64,000 nt of DNA from Glandiceps talaboti (lineage: Eukaryota > Hemichordata > Enteropneusta > Spengelidae): assembly GCF_964340395.1 (NCBI RefSeq), contig NC_135564.1:8530361-8594360 (forward strand). The letters run 5' to 3'. Below the pieces are notes generated by a model. It was not told the DNA's origin, made no database searches, and saw only the letters and a list, made by a program, of their open reading frames with translations. Each line of letters opens with the position of its first letter. Position 1 is the first letter of the stretch. The position numbers and the translations under genes are program-made. Below are positions 1 to 12,739 of this stretch, one piece after another.

Positions 1-289
1 GTTTAAATCTTTATATCGAAAATGGTTGGCCAATTTCAATAATTTAGCTCGTTACTTTTAGTCAATTTTCCTGTCTCTTTGTTAAAGTGTTTAAATGCAC
101 TCAGTGATGCATAACAAGTTATTCTGTCGTAGAATGAATAATCTCGGGACATTGTATCAGATTTAAATTGTAAACAAGTATGACAGTGTAAATGTATGCG
201 TGGCTTGCTATGAATATCGCGAGTGCTCATGAGTAGCTTACATACCGTTTGCGAGAGAGATGGGCGTGTGAATGGCTGGCTGGACCGAT

Positions 290-680
<391 letters not shown>

Positions 681-2020
681 TTCTTTGTACCAAGATTTAT
701 ATTTTAGAGTGTGTGAGTATTTCTCCTTTCATTCATAATCCATACAAATATAACCAATCACGATCTATATGGCGGTTGGTGGTTCCGTTCATTTATTTAT
801 CTCTTTAATATCTTTCGGGTTTGCCTTTTTTTTTGGAACTCGCATACGTTTAATAGCAACTGGGCAAAATTAAACAAATAGGGGTTCAGAAGCAGAGAAC
901 TATCCACGAACGGAATTTACTACCTCCCACTATCCGTGCTGCCAAGAACATTGAGGCCTTCAAAAACATTGCTGCAACAAGTAAAGTTACAAGACCTGAT
1001 AACCAGAGCTCACCACTGTGAATATTCAACAGGACGTCATTTCCACACTGACCTGTGTGCGATAACCGCAAGGTGGTTTGCACTGTATCAAGCAGAAGCA
1101 GAGGGGTCAAAACGTTAATGTAGTCTCAATAGCTTGGGTTTACATATACCCTAATGGCGAGATACCGGTTATATTGAACACAGTGTGTTTAATGAGTACT
1201 AAAAACACATAGTTCCGTTGGATCAAGGACATTGCTATTTAATGTGGGTGTTGTGAAACACTACTCTATGTCTCCATTAGATATAGCATTGAACCATTTG
1301 AACTTTCTGTAGTGTTTTTCTATATCCAAAAATACCACTTTTTTCTATAACCCCAATTTGGAGATATGCATTATCAGGGCCATATTATATCCTCAATGAG
1401 CAACCTGTCATCATTCGTGATAAACATCAGTAAAAGTAAAACAACAAGCTGTTATTTTTTCTGCAGTCCGTAGGAAACACAGATTGAATTAGAGGAATAG
1501 TGACTACAAATGCATTAAAACCAGGCAGTACATCAAATCATAACAGGTGTAATGATTGCCCTTCGTGATCGAGATCGACTGAGAAGGCTTTCAAAGCACA
1601 GTTTTGAATATCGATTTAGAGTGCAACGGAAAAACACATTTATGAATATCCTATTAGATTGCAACGGGTTTTTCCACTCAGCTACTTGTCACACCATTAA
1701 GACCGTTTAAAACTGATTGTTGTAGATATACAATATACGTCTCTCCAAGTTTCTGATAATGCTGAATTATTTATGACATCAAGTTTTCGTCGACTACTAA
1801 AGACTGATTGGCAGTAAAATACGAAGAACATGATTATTTCCAATTAAAGCTGCACGTTCAGGAACAGAGGTAATTTTTGATCGAACAGAGAACCAACAAT
1901 ATATGACACTGAAAATTGTTAAAATACCAATAATCTGAAATTGTAAATGTTACTTAGGGTCAATAATATATCCATACGTAGCAATAGGTTGGGAATCATG
2001 ATCGCATTATGGCAACCCAA
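681..2020. other. Intergenic, no gene recognised
   Basis: No exon, RNA gene or clear repeat family was recognised. Short open frames at 886-1118 and 1552-1710 have no convincing homology. The second reads as an Arg/Asp-rich peptide vaguely like linker regions of non-LTR reverse transcriptases, which is too weak to call. Confidence 0.4.
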
Positions 2021-2215
2021 TTTTGGGTGCGGACCCAAAAACAATTTGATTGGATGTATTATACCATAATATGTGCATAGCTGCACAACTATATTTACCC
2101 ATATGTGATTCAACACTGTTCAGGTTGTGCAATATTACAGTTAAGTCATTACATATAACAACACAGTTTCAATATAAGTTACAGTTGCAGCTAGGGCACC
2201 TTTCAAATAAAATCA
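2021..2215. repeat. Dispersed repeat family D, copy 1
   Basis: Aligns over about 190 bp, same orientation, with 9389-9585. Shared words include CAATTTGATTGGAT, ATAGCTGCACA/ACAGCTGCACA and AGTCATTA. Identity by eye is about 70%. No terminal repeats or coding frame were seen. Confidence 0.7.
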
Positions 2216-2502
2216 AAGTATTGTAAAAAAAAAAAAAAAAAGAAAAAAAAAGAGAGAAACATTTGCTATGAGTTTCACGTAATTGTGTTCATTAATGTGG
2301 GCTTCATTATCAGGTAAAATTTCGTCAATTATGATTCGTATCTCTTAATGCGGAGCTTTGTCAAAATGATGTCGATGACGGGACAAGGCATGGCAATCAT
2401 CTGGATTTAGAACTGTTGATATACGTGCCTTGAATTCTCTGAGGGTGACATTCATTTGACATGTTCACAAGCTATATGTGTACTAACTATATGTACCAAA
2501 TA

Positions 2503-2652
2503 TAGAATAGAATAGAATAGAATAGAATAGAATAGAGTAGAGTAGAGTAGAGTAGAGTAGAGTAGAGTAGAGTAGAGTAGAGTAGAGTAGAGTAGAGTAG
2601 AGTAGAGCAGAGCAGAGCAGAGCAGAGCAGAGCAGAGCAGAGCAGAGCAGAA
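2503..2652. repeat. Pentanucleotide microsatellite in three layers
   Basis: AATAG units are followed by AGTAG units and then AGCAG units, each layer internally uniform. The open frame across it (poly LLYST/LLCSA) is a repeat artefact. Confidence 0.95.
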
Positions 2653-3377
2653 TAGATAACTTATTTTTAAATGGCATGCATGTTACATGACATGACGATG
2701 GATGTATTGTTATAACAGTTACAGTAAAGTCGACGTTTTTGCGAGAAGAAAATCAACCTCAACACATTACCATTTTACCCAATACTCCAGTCAGAACTAC
2801 TGCAGGTTTATGAGATACAACCCATGACTTATGAATCTATACATAATATGGTGATAGCTATTATTGGAAACACAGACCGAGAGAAATGTTTCAATCCCCA
2901 AATGTTATAAATGACTGCCTAACCATTACAGGCCTTGATAATTTTGGTCTGATTACTATTTATCAGACTTGATCCACAGATTAGGGTGTTATTAATGTTA
3001 TGGTAATAAACGGCAAAAAAGAGGAATTTAGTAGTATATATACAATGTATTTAGCGGAGTTGACCCCATCTATCACATAGCCTTGATGGGATTTAATTGA
3101 ACACCTGACACGATGAGAAAATAAAATAAACTGAATGTTGTAGGTTTTACATATGACTCAGCAGTGGTGAAAGATTTGTTTTGTACCATACGTGGGGTAA
3201 TTTACTGCTTTCAGCAATAAATCAAGACTAAATGTTTAGGAACTAATCATCTTTTACAATTTATTCACGTCGTGTGTGTTTACGATTTACAGATTTACTA
3301 TCACTATTTCAAGTTGATATAAATAACATACGAGCACAGACTCCACAGTGCCTGTTATAGAAGGACTGTGATACATG

Positions 3378-3839
3378 TAAGGCTGACCCTATTTTTTATG
3401 TTTCTCATTATATTTTAATGAAAACTAAGGGTCTGTCGGTCGGTCGATTTAAAAAGAATAATTTTTTTCATGTTTCTCTGCCTCTCCTTTTTCTCCCGGC
3501 TACCTTCTTGTTATTGGACTCCTTTATAGTAACAACCCCTTTCCCAGCTTCTCTACAGAATTGGCTTGTTCTCTGCCCCCCCCCCCGTCCCTGAATAACT
3601 TCCGTCATGCTAGAAATGCTCTGTCTGTGAACATGTGTGATTGTTGTCGACACCATGACTGTAGATGACGTCGACAACCGGGCACTTGATTTCTTATCCT
3701 TGCCAGAGAGGGAGCTGTTGCGCAAAATATGATGGGGGCGCGAAAATAAAGATATCTGTTTTTTATTTTGATGTCGGAGCTGAAAATTTGGGTCGGTCAG
3801 GTATCGAGAAACAGAAGGGAAAAAATAGGGTTACCCTTA
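3378..3839 (-). mobile_element. MITE-like element, family B, copy 1
   Basis: The ends form imperfect inverted repeats: TAAGGCTGACCCTATTTTTT on the left, and the reverse complement of AAAAATAGGGTTACCCTTA on the right. Subterminal words GTCGGTCGGTCGATTT and GGGTCGGTCAG match, inverted, the second copy at 20047-20290. There is no transposase frame, so it is probably non-autonomous. The interior holds a short C run near 3575. Confidence 0.7.
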
Positions 3840-4131
3840 TACATATGATTGCCATTGGTATCAACTGAACTTGATCACACTGGTTCATTAGGCTGAATTT
3901 AAAAACATATAATACGTCAGTGAAAGGAAGAAGAGGTCTGCACTAATACTTTATTTTTTCAATTAACGGCATGACCTGCTCAAACACCGTCCCAGTTTTT
4001 AAATGTTTAAGTATGCTAAGAAGGTGAAACATATAAATGCATATTTATTACTCAACATCTTAAAATCATCACTTCAAGATATGTAAGGCTGTTATGAGAT
4101 ATTATGAACTTTTACCTTATACCATTAATAA

Positions 4132-4483
4132 TTAAAGTGGCCATATGGATGACGATTGGGTATTTATTTTGGTGGATTTTTTTAATTTATAAAAAAATCT
4201 TTTCAAGGCTTCCTACTTGACAAATCAATGTGGAACAACATTGTCCAAGTCTGTGTTTGTAACTTGATACATTGCAAAAAGTAAAAAAAAATGTGTAAAA
4301 GAAGTTTGTTATTGTACGTACAATAACAAACATAGTACACGTTTGTCTTTTATTGAAGTACAAACAAGGACTTGGCATATGTTGTTTCACATTGATTTTT
4401 CAAGTAGGACGCCATGATAAACTTGTTTTATAAATCAAAAATCCACATTAAAAACCCAATCCCCATTCATATGGTCACTTTAA
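4132..4483. mobile_element. Fold-back MITE, family A, full copy
   Basis: Almost the whole 352 bp is one imperfect inverted repeat. The left end TTAAAGTGGCCATATGGATG pairs with the right end, and the centre is a near-perfect palindrome around GTTATTGTACGTACAATAAC at about 4309. TTAA is present at both ends and could be target site or terminus. No coding capacity. Related copies lie at 50832-51105 and, as one arm, at 39968-40125. Confidence 0.85.
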
Positions 4484-5021
4484 TATAAATGCCAATTAGA
4501 AGTATTTTACCAAATACATACCTATAACTAGTATTTATTGAAGCAAGTGAAGAGTTGAATAGGTCAAATATTATTTAAAGCACTTTATAAATTTTTTATA
4601 CGAAGGAATATGAAAGGAAAGCATAGAGAAGAAGTGAAAAAAACGATGAGGGCGCTCAAAACGGGTTCCATTTCTTCTGACATTCGCATAATTTGGTAAA
4701 ATCATCGTATTCAACTCGGAGGAATCTTAATTTATATTTATTCAGTTGTCTATTCGTCCGTTAATATCTCCCGAAGAGCTTGAATAAGAATTTGGTGTTC
4801 TGCCGATATACACTGTCATACCCGTATCGTGTGTTAGCGCCATCAATTTCTTTCCATCGAAAGAGAGGTGTAAATTTGATCTCAGTGGCAGGTATTTATA
4901 TTCTTTTTAAGGATTCAAAGTGAGTTTATGATATCTAGATAAAACGTGTGCATGTACCTACAATTTGTTGTCAAGTAGTAAGAGTGATTGAACTCAGATC
5001 AGTTCAACATATTTGATCATC

Positions 5022-5079
5022 GGGATGATGATGGTGATGATGATGGTGGTGGTGGTGGTGGTGGTGGTGGTGGTGGTGG

Positions 5080-5132
<53 letters not shown>

Positions 5133-5135
5133 GCG
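5022..5135. repeat. Trinucleotide microsatellite (GAT/GGT)
   Basis: GAT, then GGT, then GAT blocks. The open frame across it (poly Asp/Gly) is an artefact. Confidence 0.95.
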
Positions 5136-5504
5136 ATAATGAAAGAAGCTCATTGTTCAATCTTATAGAGTTGCAGTAAGGATAAGAAATCAGTATTTAT
5201 TTTGGCGCTTGATTATTAAATTAAACCTTGTTTACTATGCCTTTCAACGTAAAACACAATGGCAAACAAGACAACCAAGTCTGTAGGTGTAATTATTTAA
5301 CAATAATTTCAAAATGAATGAGATTAGAGTTATTACAAGCTTGTTCAAACTACACATGGGTGAAATGAGCGGTGGCCTTCCAAAAATAGAGATTCAATAG
5401 GCGAATGCACAAACTTAATGCGACGTACCGGTATACTTAGTTTGTATACTTAGTTTGTATACAAAATTAATAACACATTTTTAAGACACTTTTAACACAG
5501 CACG

Positions 5505-5735
5505 CCAAGTGGATAGAACTCCATAACTGTCACACTACATGTACACACACTAACTGGACAGGACTGCATAACTGTCACACTACATGTACGTGCACTAACT
5601 GGACAGGACTGTAAGACTGTCACTCTATATGTAAATACACGAAATTTACAGGACTGTTTAACTGTCATGCTACATGCCTACACACTGACTGGACAGGAAT
5701 GCATAACTGTTGCACACCATGTAAATACATTAGGG
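5505..5735. repeat. 45-bp minisatellite, block 1
   Basis: About five diverged copies of a 45-bp unit containing AACTGGACAGGACTGCATAA and CTGTCACACTACATGTA. The ACTGG words are 45 bp apart (5553, 5598). The same unit forms block 2 about 440 bp away. Confidence 0.85.
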
Positions 5736-6174
5736 AAATAGTCCACTTACCTCACTTACTTACGGGGATTACTAGTTGTGTACGTATATTGAAGAACTTT
5801 ACTAAAGCTTAAACCAAATAGTTACTACTTTGGGGTACACCGTACATGAATGTGCGAATTCATATTGAATTTCTCTTTAAACAAAAGAGTTGTAACATTT
5901 TGTAGCTGTTCTAAATGACGAACAATTCAGCCTCATAGTTGGACATATAAATTATGGAAACTGCTATGAGTTGCTACAGACGAAAACTTGTAGAGTTCCA
6001 AATACAATCATGCTGTGGGTAATAGTGCGTCTGAGTGAAGGGAATACTGTTTATTTTGCACAGTAACAAGCAAACATTTTCTCTGATATTTATCAGATTA
6101 CAGGTACCCGTGTTCTCCTTTGGTAACTTGGGTTTCATTTTGGCGAAAAATAACAAGACCAATACCGCATGACA

Positions 6175-6437
6175 CTTAGGACAGAACTGCATTACTGTTA
6201 TGCTAAGTGCAGACAAACTAACTGGACAGGACTGCATAACTGTGACAATACATGCAAACAAACTAACTGGACAGTTCTGCATAACTGTCACTCTACATGT
6301 AAACACACTAACTGGAAAGGACTGCATAACGGTCACACTACATGTAAACTCGGTAAATGGACAGGACTGCATAACTAACACAAAGGGCCAACATGTTAAG
6401 TGGATCAGATTCCACAACTATCACACTACATCTCAGC
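6175..6437. repeat. 45-bp minisatellite, block 2
   Basis: About six copies of the block 1 unit. ACTGG recurs at 6221, 6266 and 6311, and the degenerate AATGG at 6356, exactly 45 bp apart. Because 45 is a multiple of three, both strands show open frames with a 15-residue period (for example NWTGLHNC), which I treat as repeat artefacts. Confidence 0.88.
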
Positions 6438-6439
6438 CC

Positions 6440-7240
6440 TCTTGTCTCTACGATTGTACATGTATAACCGACTCACGAGGAGGAAACATGCCAACTGCAC
6501 ACAACTCTTAAACAAGACAGCGACACTTTGTGAATGCATGTACATATAGTGTAAGTTGTAAGCAACATAAGTAAGAAATGATAACATATTCAGACACATT
6601 CAACTTCAAAGAAACACTTTATTTGTATTGTATTTTTTACTCAACAAATGCTAGGGCTGAAACCGTGGGATAATAGTATTTTAAGTTGGAATGGCAAATC
6701 TTTTTAATATAGCTCATTGGCGCCACGTTGTGATATATAAAACATTTTCGTGCGAGTGCAAAACTTCTTTGTTCTTGCAACTAATGCATTAGGTCACCAA
6801 TACCGGTTTATATTAATCTCCAACAAAACACTCTTGTCGGCATCCCATGAAGTAATTCCCCCACTCTCAATGAGCGCCAACAACAATAAATATGCTGTGG
6901 TTTTAATACAAGAATGTTAAATGAACAAAAGGGGCACACGCTGAGATTATACATTTTGTAATATTTGCTGTACATTACAAGATACCTGTTGTATTAACAC
7001 TACGTCATCACGCCAGAATAGTATTTCAGTGCTACCAAAGGCATGCATCAACACTAACAGTATACTGCTATAGGTTAATTATCGTTTTATAGAGGGTATT
7101 TTCAATTGAGTCAAGGCAAAAAGGTTATTAATTCAGCTTAATGAACTAAAATATAACATTAGGTATGAATAAAGTATACTGTTGCAAGAGAAGAGTGGTG
7201 AGAATATATTTACGAACAGTAAAATGTGCACACCTTTCTG
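6440..7240. other. Intergenic, no gene recognised
   Basis: AT-rich unique-looking sequence without recognisable exon, RNA gene or repeat. Confidence 0.4.
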
Positions 7241-7244
7241 TAAA

Positions 7245-7345
7245 TATAATGTTACTCTAATGCGAGAACACCATATGATGAGGATGTACTCTGTAGCAAT
7301 CACTCTAAAACCAATTATAATTTAAATATCCGGCCACTTTTCTAA
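7245..7345 (-). pseudogene. Relic of a class A GPCR (TM5 region)
   Basis: This segment aligns at DNA level with the receptor at 10168-10292, same strand. Shared words include GAGAACxCCAT, ATGTACTCxGTAGCAA and CCGGCCACT/TCGGCCACT. On the minus strand it reads WPDI-stop-IIIGFRVIATEYIL, against WPNTGMQILVGFVVFATEYIL in the intact gene. There is an in-frame stop, and a 7-bp gap and other indels break the frame. Only about 100 bp can be recognised. It is probably the remains of a tandem paralogue about 2.3 kb downstream of the intact gene. Confidence 0.8.
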
Positions 7346-7655
7346 CATTAAAAATTCTATGCATTCGATATGTATGACTCAAATAACAGTACAACACATT
7401 TCAAGAGGGGTTAGTACGAACCAAATGACAATATCTCATATAAAGGTGGGAAAGTCAAAATTATTCTTTTGTGAAAGTCATTAAATAGAGAATATTTCTA
7501 GATGCAAAAGCTAAATATTTTACTGATACATTGCAAGAGCAATCAACACTTTACCAAATAATTGACGGTATAGGGACATATTTTAGAATACAATATATAC
7601 TTGATGTTTCAAATAATCTATATACAGTTGTTCATCAGACACATGAATATACAAC

Positions 7656-7656
<1 letters not shown>

Positions 7657-7701
<45 letters not shown>

Positions 7702-7712
7702 AATAATGATAA
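7657..7712. repeat. GAT microsatellite
   Basis: About 15 GAT units with a few AAT variants at the right edge. Confidence 0.9.
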
Positions 7713-8604
7713 TGTACCAGTTTCATTCACGAGCCAAGCATTGTACACAAACTTCAATTAATAAAGTAACATACAGTAATCGTAAAGAGTTGTCAAGAAC
7801 CATTGTTTATACGATGGAATCCCTCTACACCGAGAACAACTCAATTGCCCCCTCTCCGATTTCCCCTCCTTCTTTACTTGAAATCGGCAGAGAGCTTTAA
7901 ATTTCAAAACGGATATCCTAGCTGAAAAAATAAACTGCGTATTTATCATCACCCAATCTTTACCCAAATCGAAGTCATTATCTTCCAACCTTCTCCACCA
8001 GCGATGTTGCTTTTGGAAACGCTGCCTGTTGGTTTTAGCCTTGTGTTAGGCAATTGAGGCTTATGGAATGAAATCACGCTGAGTGCCAATACTCAGATAT
8101 GAATGAAATCATGTAAACAGTAAGTTTGCGCTAGAAAACGTACTCAAAGAGTCTTGATTTTGTAGAGCAAGTATACAATGTAAGTAGCATGAGGTATTCG
8201 TAACAACATTTGTAAGCTTTAATCTGTAAAGTATTTCAAATAAAGTATTTCATTGTACACAATTGTGATGTGATTCAATCAGATTTCCTAATCTTTTTAC
8301 GTTATAATAGAGTACGTGTTATACAAGAAACATTGCAGAAAACATTAAGTCACATCGAAACAAGGTTCACTCTACAACGCGGACTAAAGTAGGTGGTTAC
8401 CTAACAAGCATTATAGTACTTTAGGCTGAATTTGTCGAACTTGAAGTACTTATAACTATATTTTGTTCAATCTTTACTCATGTATCTAAGAAACGTATAG
8501 ATAGATAGATCCACATACAATACATAGCACTGAGATATTGAGAGGTGTTGCTTAAGTGAAATGTGCTTCGACAATACGCTGTTTAGACTTTTGCTGTAAC
8601 TTGT

Positions 8605-8870
8605 TCAAGAGAACTCAACCCTGTTTTCAGACAAATCAAGAAGAAGAAAATCAGGAGTCACCGTACAAATGTTGTCAAAGTTATACCATTTTTAAATCCA
8701 ATATTGCGGCCAATTAGTGTGCTAATTCTATGGATAAGTAGAAGATATGTCAAATTTGCTTAGAAATCAAGGCGATGGACCCCGAATATTATATTTCATT
8801 TCAGAAGGGTCAGAATCTTTCTTCCATATGGCAAGGTTTGAAGATTTTAAGACCTTTCGTCAATGAAATT
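8605..8870. repeat. Possible dispersed repeat, partner of 12740-12930
   Basis: Shared ordered words with 12740-12930, same orientation: TCAGGAGTCACCGTACAA versus CCAGGTGTCACCATACAA, then AATCTTTCTTCCATATGGC versus AATCTTCCATATAGC. The similarity is patchy. Confidence 0.45.
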
Positions 8871-9388
8871 CATCATCAAAATGGTTTCAAATGGTTTATA
8901 AATATACATATTTTCATTACGAGGTATCATTATTTTAAAAACACTTTTAGAGCTATAATGCCCTCACAAAAATGGGCAAAGAACAATATAACTTCATATA
9001 CAAATCTAAAGCTGTTGACATGTTAATTCTTGTTTGTTTGCTTAGGATCTTTATTTTTTATGCCTCGCCAAATGCTTATCACAGGCGAAAGTTTATCAAC
9101 GAAACTTGGAGTTCTAAAGTTCTGCTTAAACTACCAATTGGCAATCAATAAAATGAAGATTACAATTAGAGTTGAAGATTGTCCTGACTATCCTCTGATC
9201 TATTGTGAGGTTTTGTTTACCTTACTCTTTGCTGATAAAAATGTAACATTTCAAAAACCTTATATATTAATTGATATTGTTAAAATACAATAATTAGACA
9301 TTGCGCATAAAAATTAATTAGAGTCTGATTTTATCCATATGTAGTACGTGTGGTAACATGTTAAAACTGTGATCACAAGGAGGTGCTG

Positions 9389-9585
9389 AGTTTAGGGTAT
9401 GGACCCCAAAATCAATTTGATTGGATCGGATTTATTGTACCATGATATCATGTGTACAGCTGCACACACAAATATGTTTACCTATTGGTGATTCGATATT
9501 TTCAGTGTGTACAATATCATAAATAAAGTCATTATATCTAACAAAACAGTTTCAAAAACACTTCCCATTTGTAGCGAGTATAGCT
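9389..9585. repeat. Dispersed repeat family D, copy 2
   Basis: Same family and orientation as 2021-2215. It ends immediately before the stop codon of the GPCR gene, so the receptor mRNA would carry this repeat, in antisense, as the start of its 3' UTR. Confidence 0.7.
9431..9436 (-). terminator. Candidate polyadenylation signal for the GPCR
   Basis: AATAAA on the minus strand, about 150 nt after the GPCR stop codon. It lies inside repeat D. It is the first canonical hexamer I noticed downstream, with no transcript evidence. Confidence 0.3.
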
Positions 9586-9955
9586 TTAAGCAAAAGTTGA
9601 ATTCGTCTTGTCATTAACACCAGAGTCCGTAAAAGGGTCGATCCTGTTTCTGTTACACGGGAACAACTCCTGGATTCCCCTGCGAAACTCTCGATATTTG
9701 AAGGAATATATGAAAGGATTGACGCACATGTTACAGAAGACTAAAACTACCATGAAGTAGTAGTAGAAACTGTCGTAGTCAAGGTAGCCACCAAGGTTGA
9801 ACACGAAAAATGCGATAGACATCGGTGACCAACAGATTACGAATGTCACTGAAACGATAAGCATGGTTTTGGTAACATTCTTTCGAGCCTTTCCCATGGT
9901 GTCGTCGTCTCGGTTGTCTTTCGTTGTGTTAGTCGATGTAACTGCGATTTGAACT

Positions 9956-10052
<97 letters not shown>

Positions 10053-10839
10053 GACCCCCTACTGGTGTGTCCGCATCACCGGTTGGTTGCATGTTGTCTC
10101 TCCGGTTCGGTTGAAACGCGCTTTGAACGACCACACGGCGTTGACCAGCCTGTTTTGTACTCGAACGACGGCGAAGTTCCAAGATGATGTTACCATACGA
10201 GAACGCCATGATGCTGAGTGGCAAGATGTACTCGGTAGCAAACACTACAAAACCAACTAGAATTTGCATGCCCGTGTTCGGCCACTCTCTCACGTTGCAG
10301 ATGCCGTCTTCGTTGAAGTTCATAGATGGCCAATACGATTCACGTATGAAGCCAACGAACCATACACATACAACTACAATTTTTACCTTGGTCATGGTGA
10401 TTTTATTACGGTGCAGTACGGGATGACAAATCGCCAAATATCTCTCAATCGCCAAGAATGATAGATTGAAGGTGGAGGATATAAACAATCCCCAAAGAAC
10501 GTATTCTGATACCCATATCTTGCAGAGAACGTCACCACCAATAGTACTCGGGATAACATCTAACGACGGTCCAAACTTCAACACCACAAAGATGACTGCA
10601 CTCGTCAGATCAATCAAGGATTGGTTGAGGATAAAAATGTTTGTGAATGTTTTTCGTAATGTACCAACTCTAATGAAAACAACGCAAACTAAAAGATTGC
10701 CGATGATACCAAGCGTACCCAAGATAGCGTATATGATTTTAAGTATGATTCCACCGACATCCGTCCCACCGCCGTCATGTTCGTCAAGAAAGGTTGGCAA
10801 TGATGTTACCGATGTGCTGGATTCGATAGTCGTGTTCAT
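9586..10839 (-). CDS. Rhodopsin-like (class A) G protein-coupled receptor with polyglutamine loop
   Basis: A 417-residue seven-helix receptor in one exon, acting at the plasma membrane. Visible class A landmarks: N-terminal tail with NTT and other Thr/Ser residues; TM1 GN motif (N48); TM2 LxxxD-type LID (D77); C106 at the start of TM3, probably paired with C181 in ECL2; ERY at 132-134; W160 in TM4; P207 in TM5; CWSP in TM6; NPFIY in TM7, then a basic helix 8. ICL3 carries 32 consecutive Gln at residues 263-294. The overall look is that of neuropeptide-type orphan receptors, but no ligand can be assigned. A splice-acceptor-like sequence ends 4 nt before the ATG, suggesting a 5' UTR intron. It is certain as a GPCR; the subfamily is open. 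Confidence 0.93.
9958..10053 (-). repeat. Coding CAA/CAG repeat (polyQ)
   Basis: Read in the receptor's direction there are 20 CAA codons followed by 12 CAG codons, with no interruptions. It lies in ICL3 of the GPCR and stays in frame. Confidence 0.97.
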
Positions 10840-10843
10840 ACCT

Positions 10844-10862
10844 CTGCAAGATCAGGGTAAGC
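10844..10862 (-). promoter_or_regulatory. Candidate 3' splice site of a 5' UTR intron (GPCR)
   Basis: The minus strand reads a pyrimidine-rich stretch ending TTGCAG, then AGGT, then the ATG. Many class A receptors have an intronless coding exon preceded by a 5' UTR intron; this placement fits. The upstream exon was not identified. Confidence 0.45.
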
Positions 10863-11214
10863 TTCTTTTTTGATAAATTCGTTGCTAACTGTGAGCACTG
10901 GCTTTTCATCAGTCTATATACCCCTGCAACATGGACTAAAGGTACATTATTAGTATGACTCCCTAGGTTGGTACTCTCTTCACAGGTAAAACCATTTCAA
11001 ATAACCATAGGAACACACAATTCTATCAAAGCCGAGAATAAGTATTTTCAATATCAAGAAATTCTCGATTTCAAAACTATTTTCAATAACTTAAAGGAGA
11101 TAATAATGAAGACATTATGAAAGAAACTAAAACAGTTCCATTTGATTATTTCTTTTAATAGTAGACAGGGTCTTCACAATGATTTGTAAAAATTATTGAT
11201 TGACATAGAGTTTG

Positions 11215-11332
11215 TACATACATACATACATACATACACACATACATACATACACATGCATACATACATACATACATACATACATACATACATACATACA
11301 TACATACACCCACAAACAAACAAACAAACAAA

Positions 11333-11371
<39 letters not shown>

Positions 11372-11380
11372 AAAAACACG
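11215..11380. repeat. TACA/CAAA/CA microsatellite
   Basis: TACA block, then CAAA, then CA dinucleotides. Long HTYI/CMYV frames are artefacts. Confidence 0.95.
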
Positions 11381-11430
11381 GTATTACACCTTAACATTTG
11401 CATGTAAAATTAAACATTCTGAGAAGAAAA

Positions 11431-11489
<59 letters not shown>

Positions 11490-11517
11490 CGAAGATGACG
11501 AAGATGACGACGACGAC

Positions 11518-11577
<60 letters not shown>

Positions 11578-11600
11578 GGTGGTGGTGGTGATGATGATGA
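11431..11600. repeat. GAT/GAC/GGT trinucleotide microsatellite
   Basis: GAT block, short GAC/GAA interruption, GAT block, then GGT block. Frames on both strands (poly Asp, Met, Ser, Ile) are artefacts. Confidence 0.95.
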
Positions 11601-11649
11601 CGATTGGTGGGGGTGGTGGATGTGGTGGCGACGGCGACTGTGAATATGA

Positions 11650-12638
<989 letters not shown>

Positions 12639-12739
12639 AACAATCAGTTTGTACTATGAAATGCTTTAGTCACTGTTATTGTATCACACAGCGCCAGTGA
12701 ACATTAACCTACAAGGCGCTGTGTTCATCTTAAAATATC

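Noticed and set aside
936-1118. 60-codon open frame ending ALYQAEAEGSKR
   Set aside because: Checked for similarity to non-LTR retrotransposon or integrase ends; nothing specific, no partner frame, no repeat copy in the window.
1552-1710. Short frame MIALRDRDRLRRLSKHSFEY, vaguely like a reverse-transcriptase linker
   Set aside because: Only 52 codons, weak resemblance, no catalytic motif nearby.
5974-6511. Open frames of 147 (minus) and 103 (plus) codons
   Set aside because: Created by the 45-bp minisatellite; the two frames mirror each other and contain no known domain. Kept only as a finding about the repeat.
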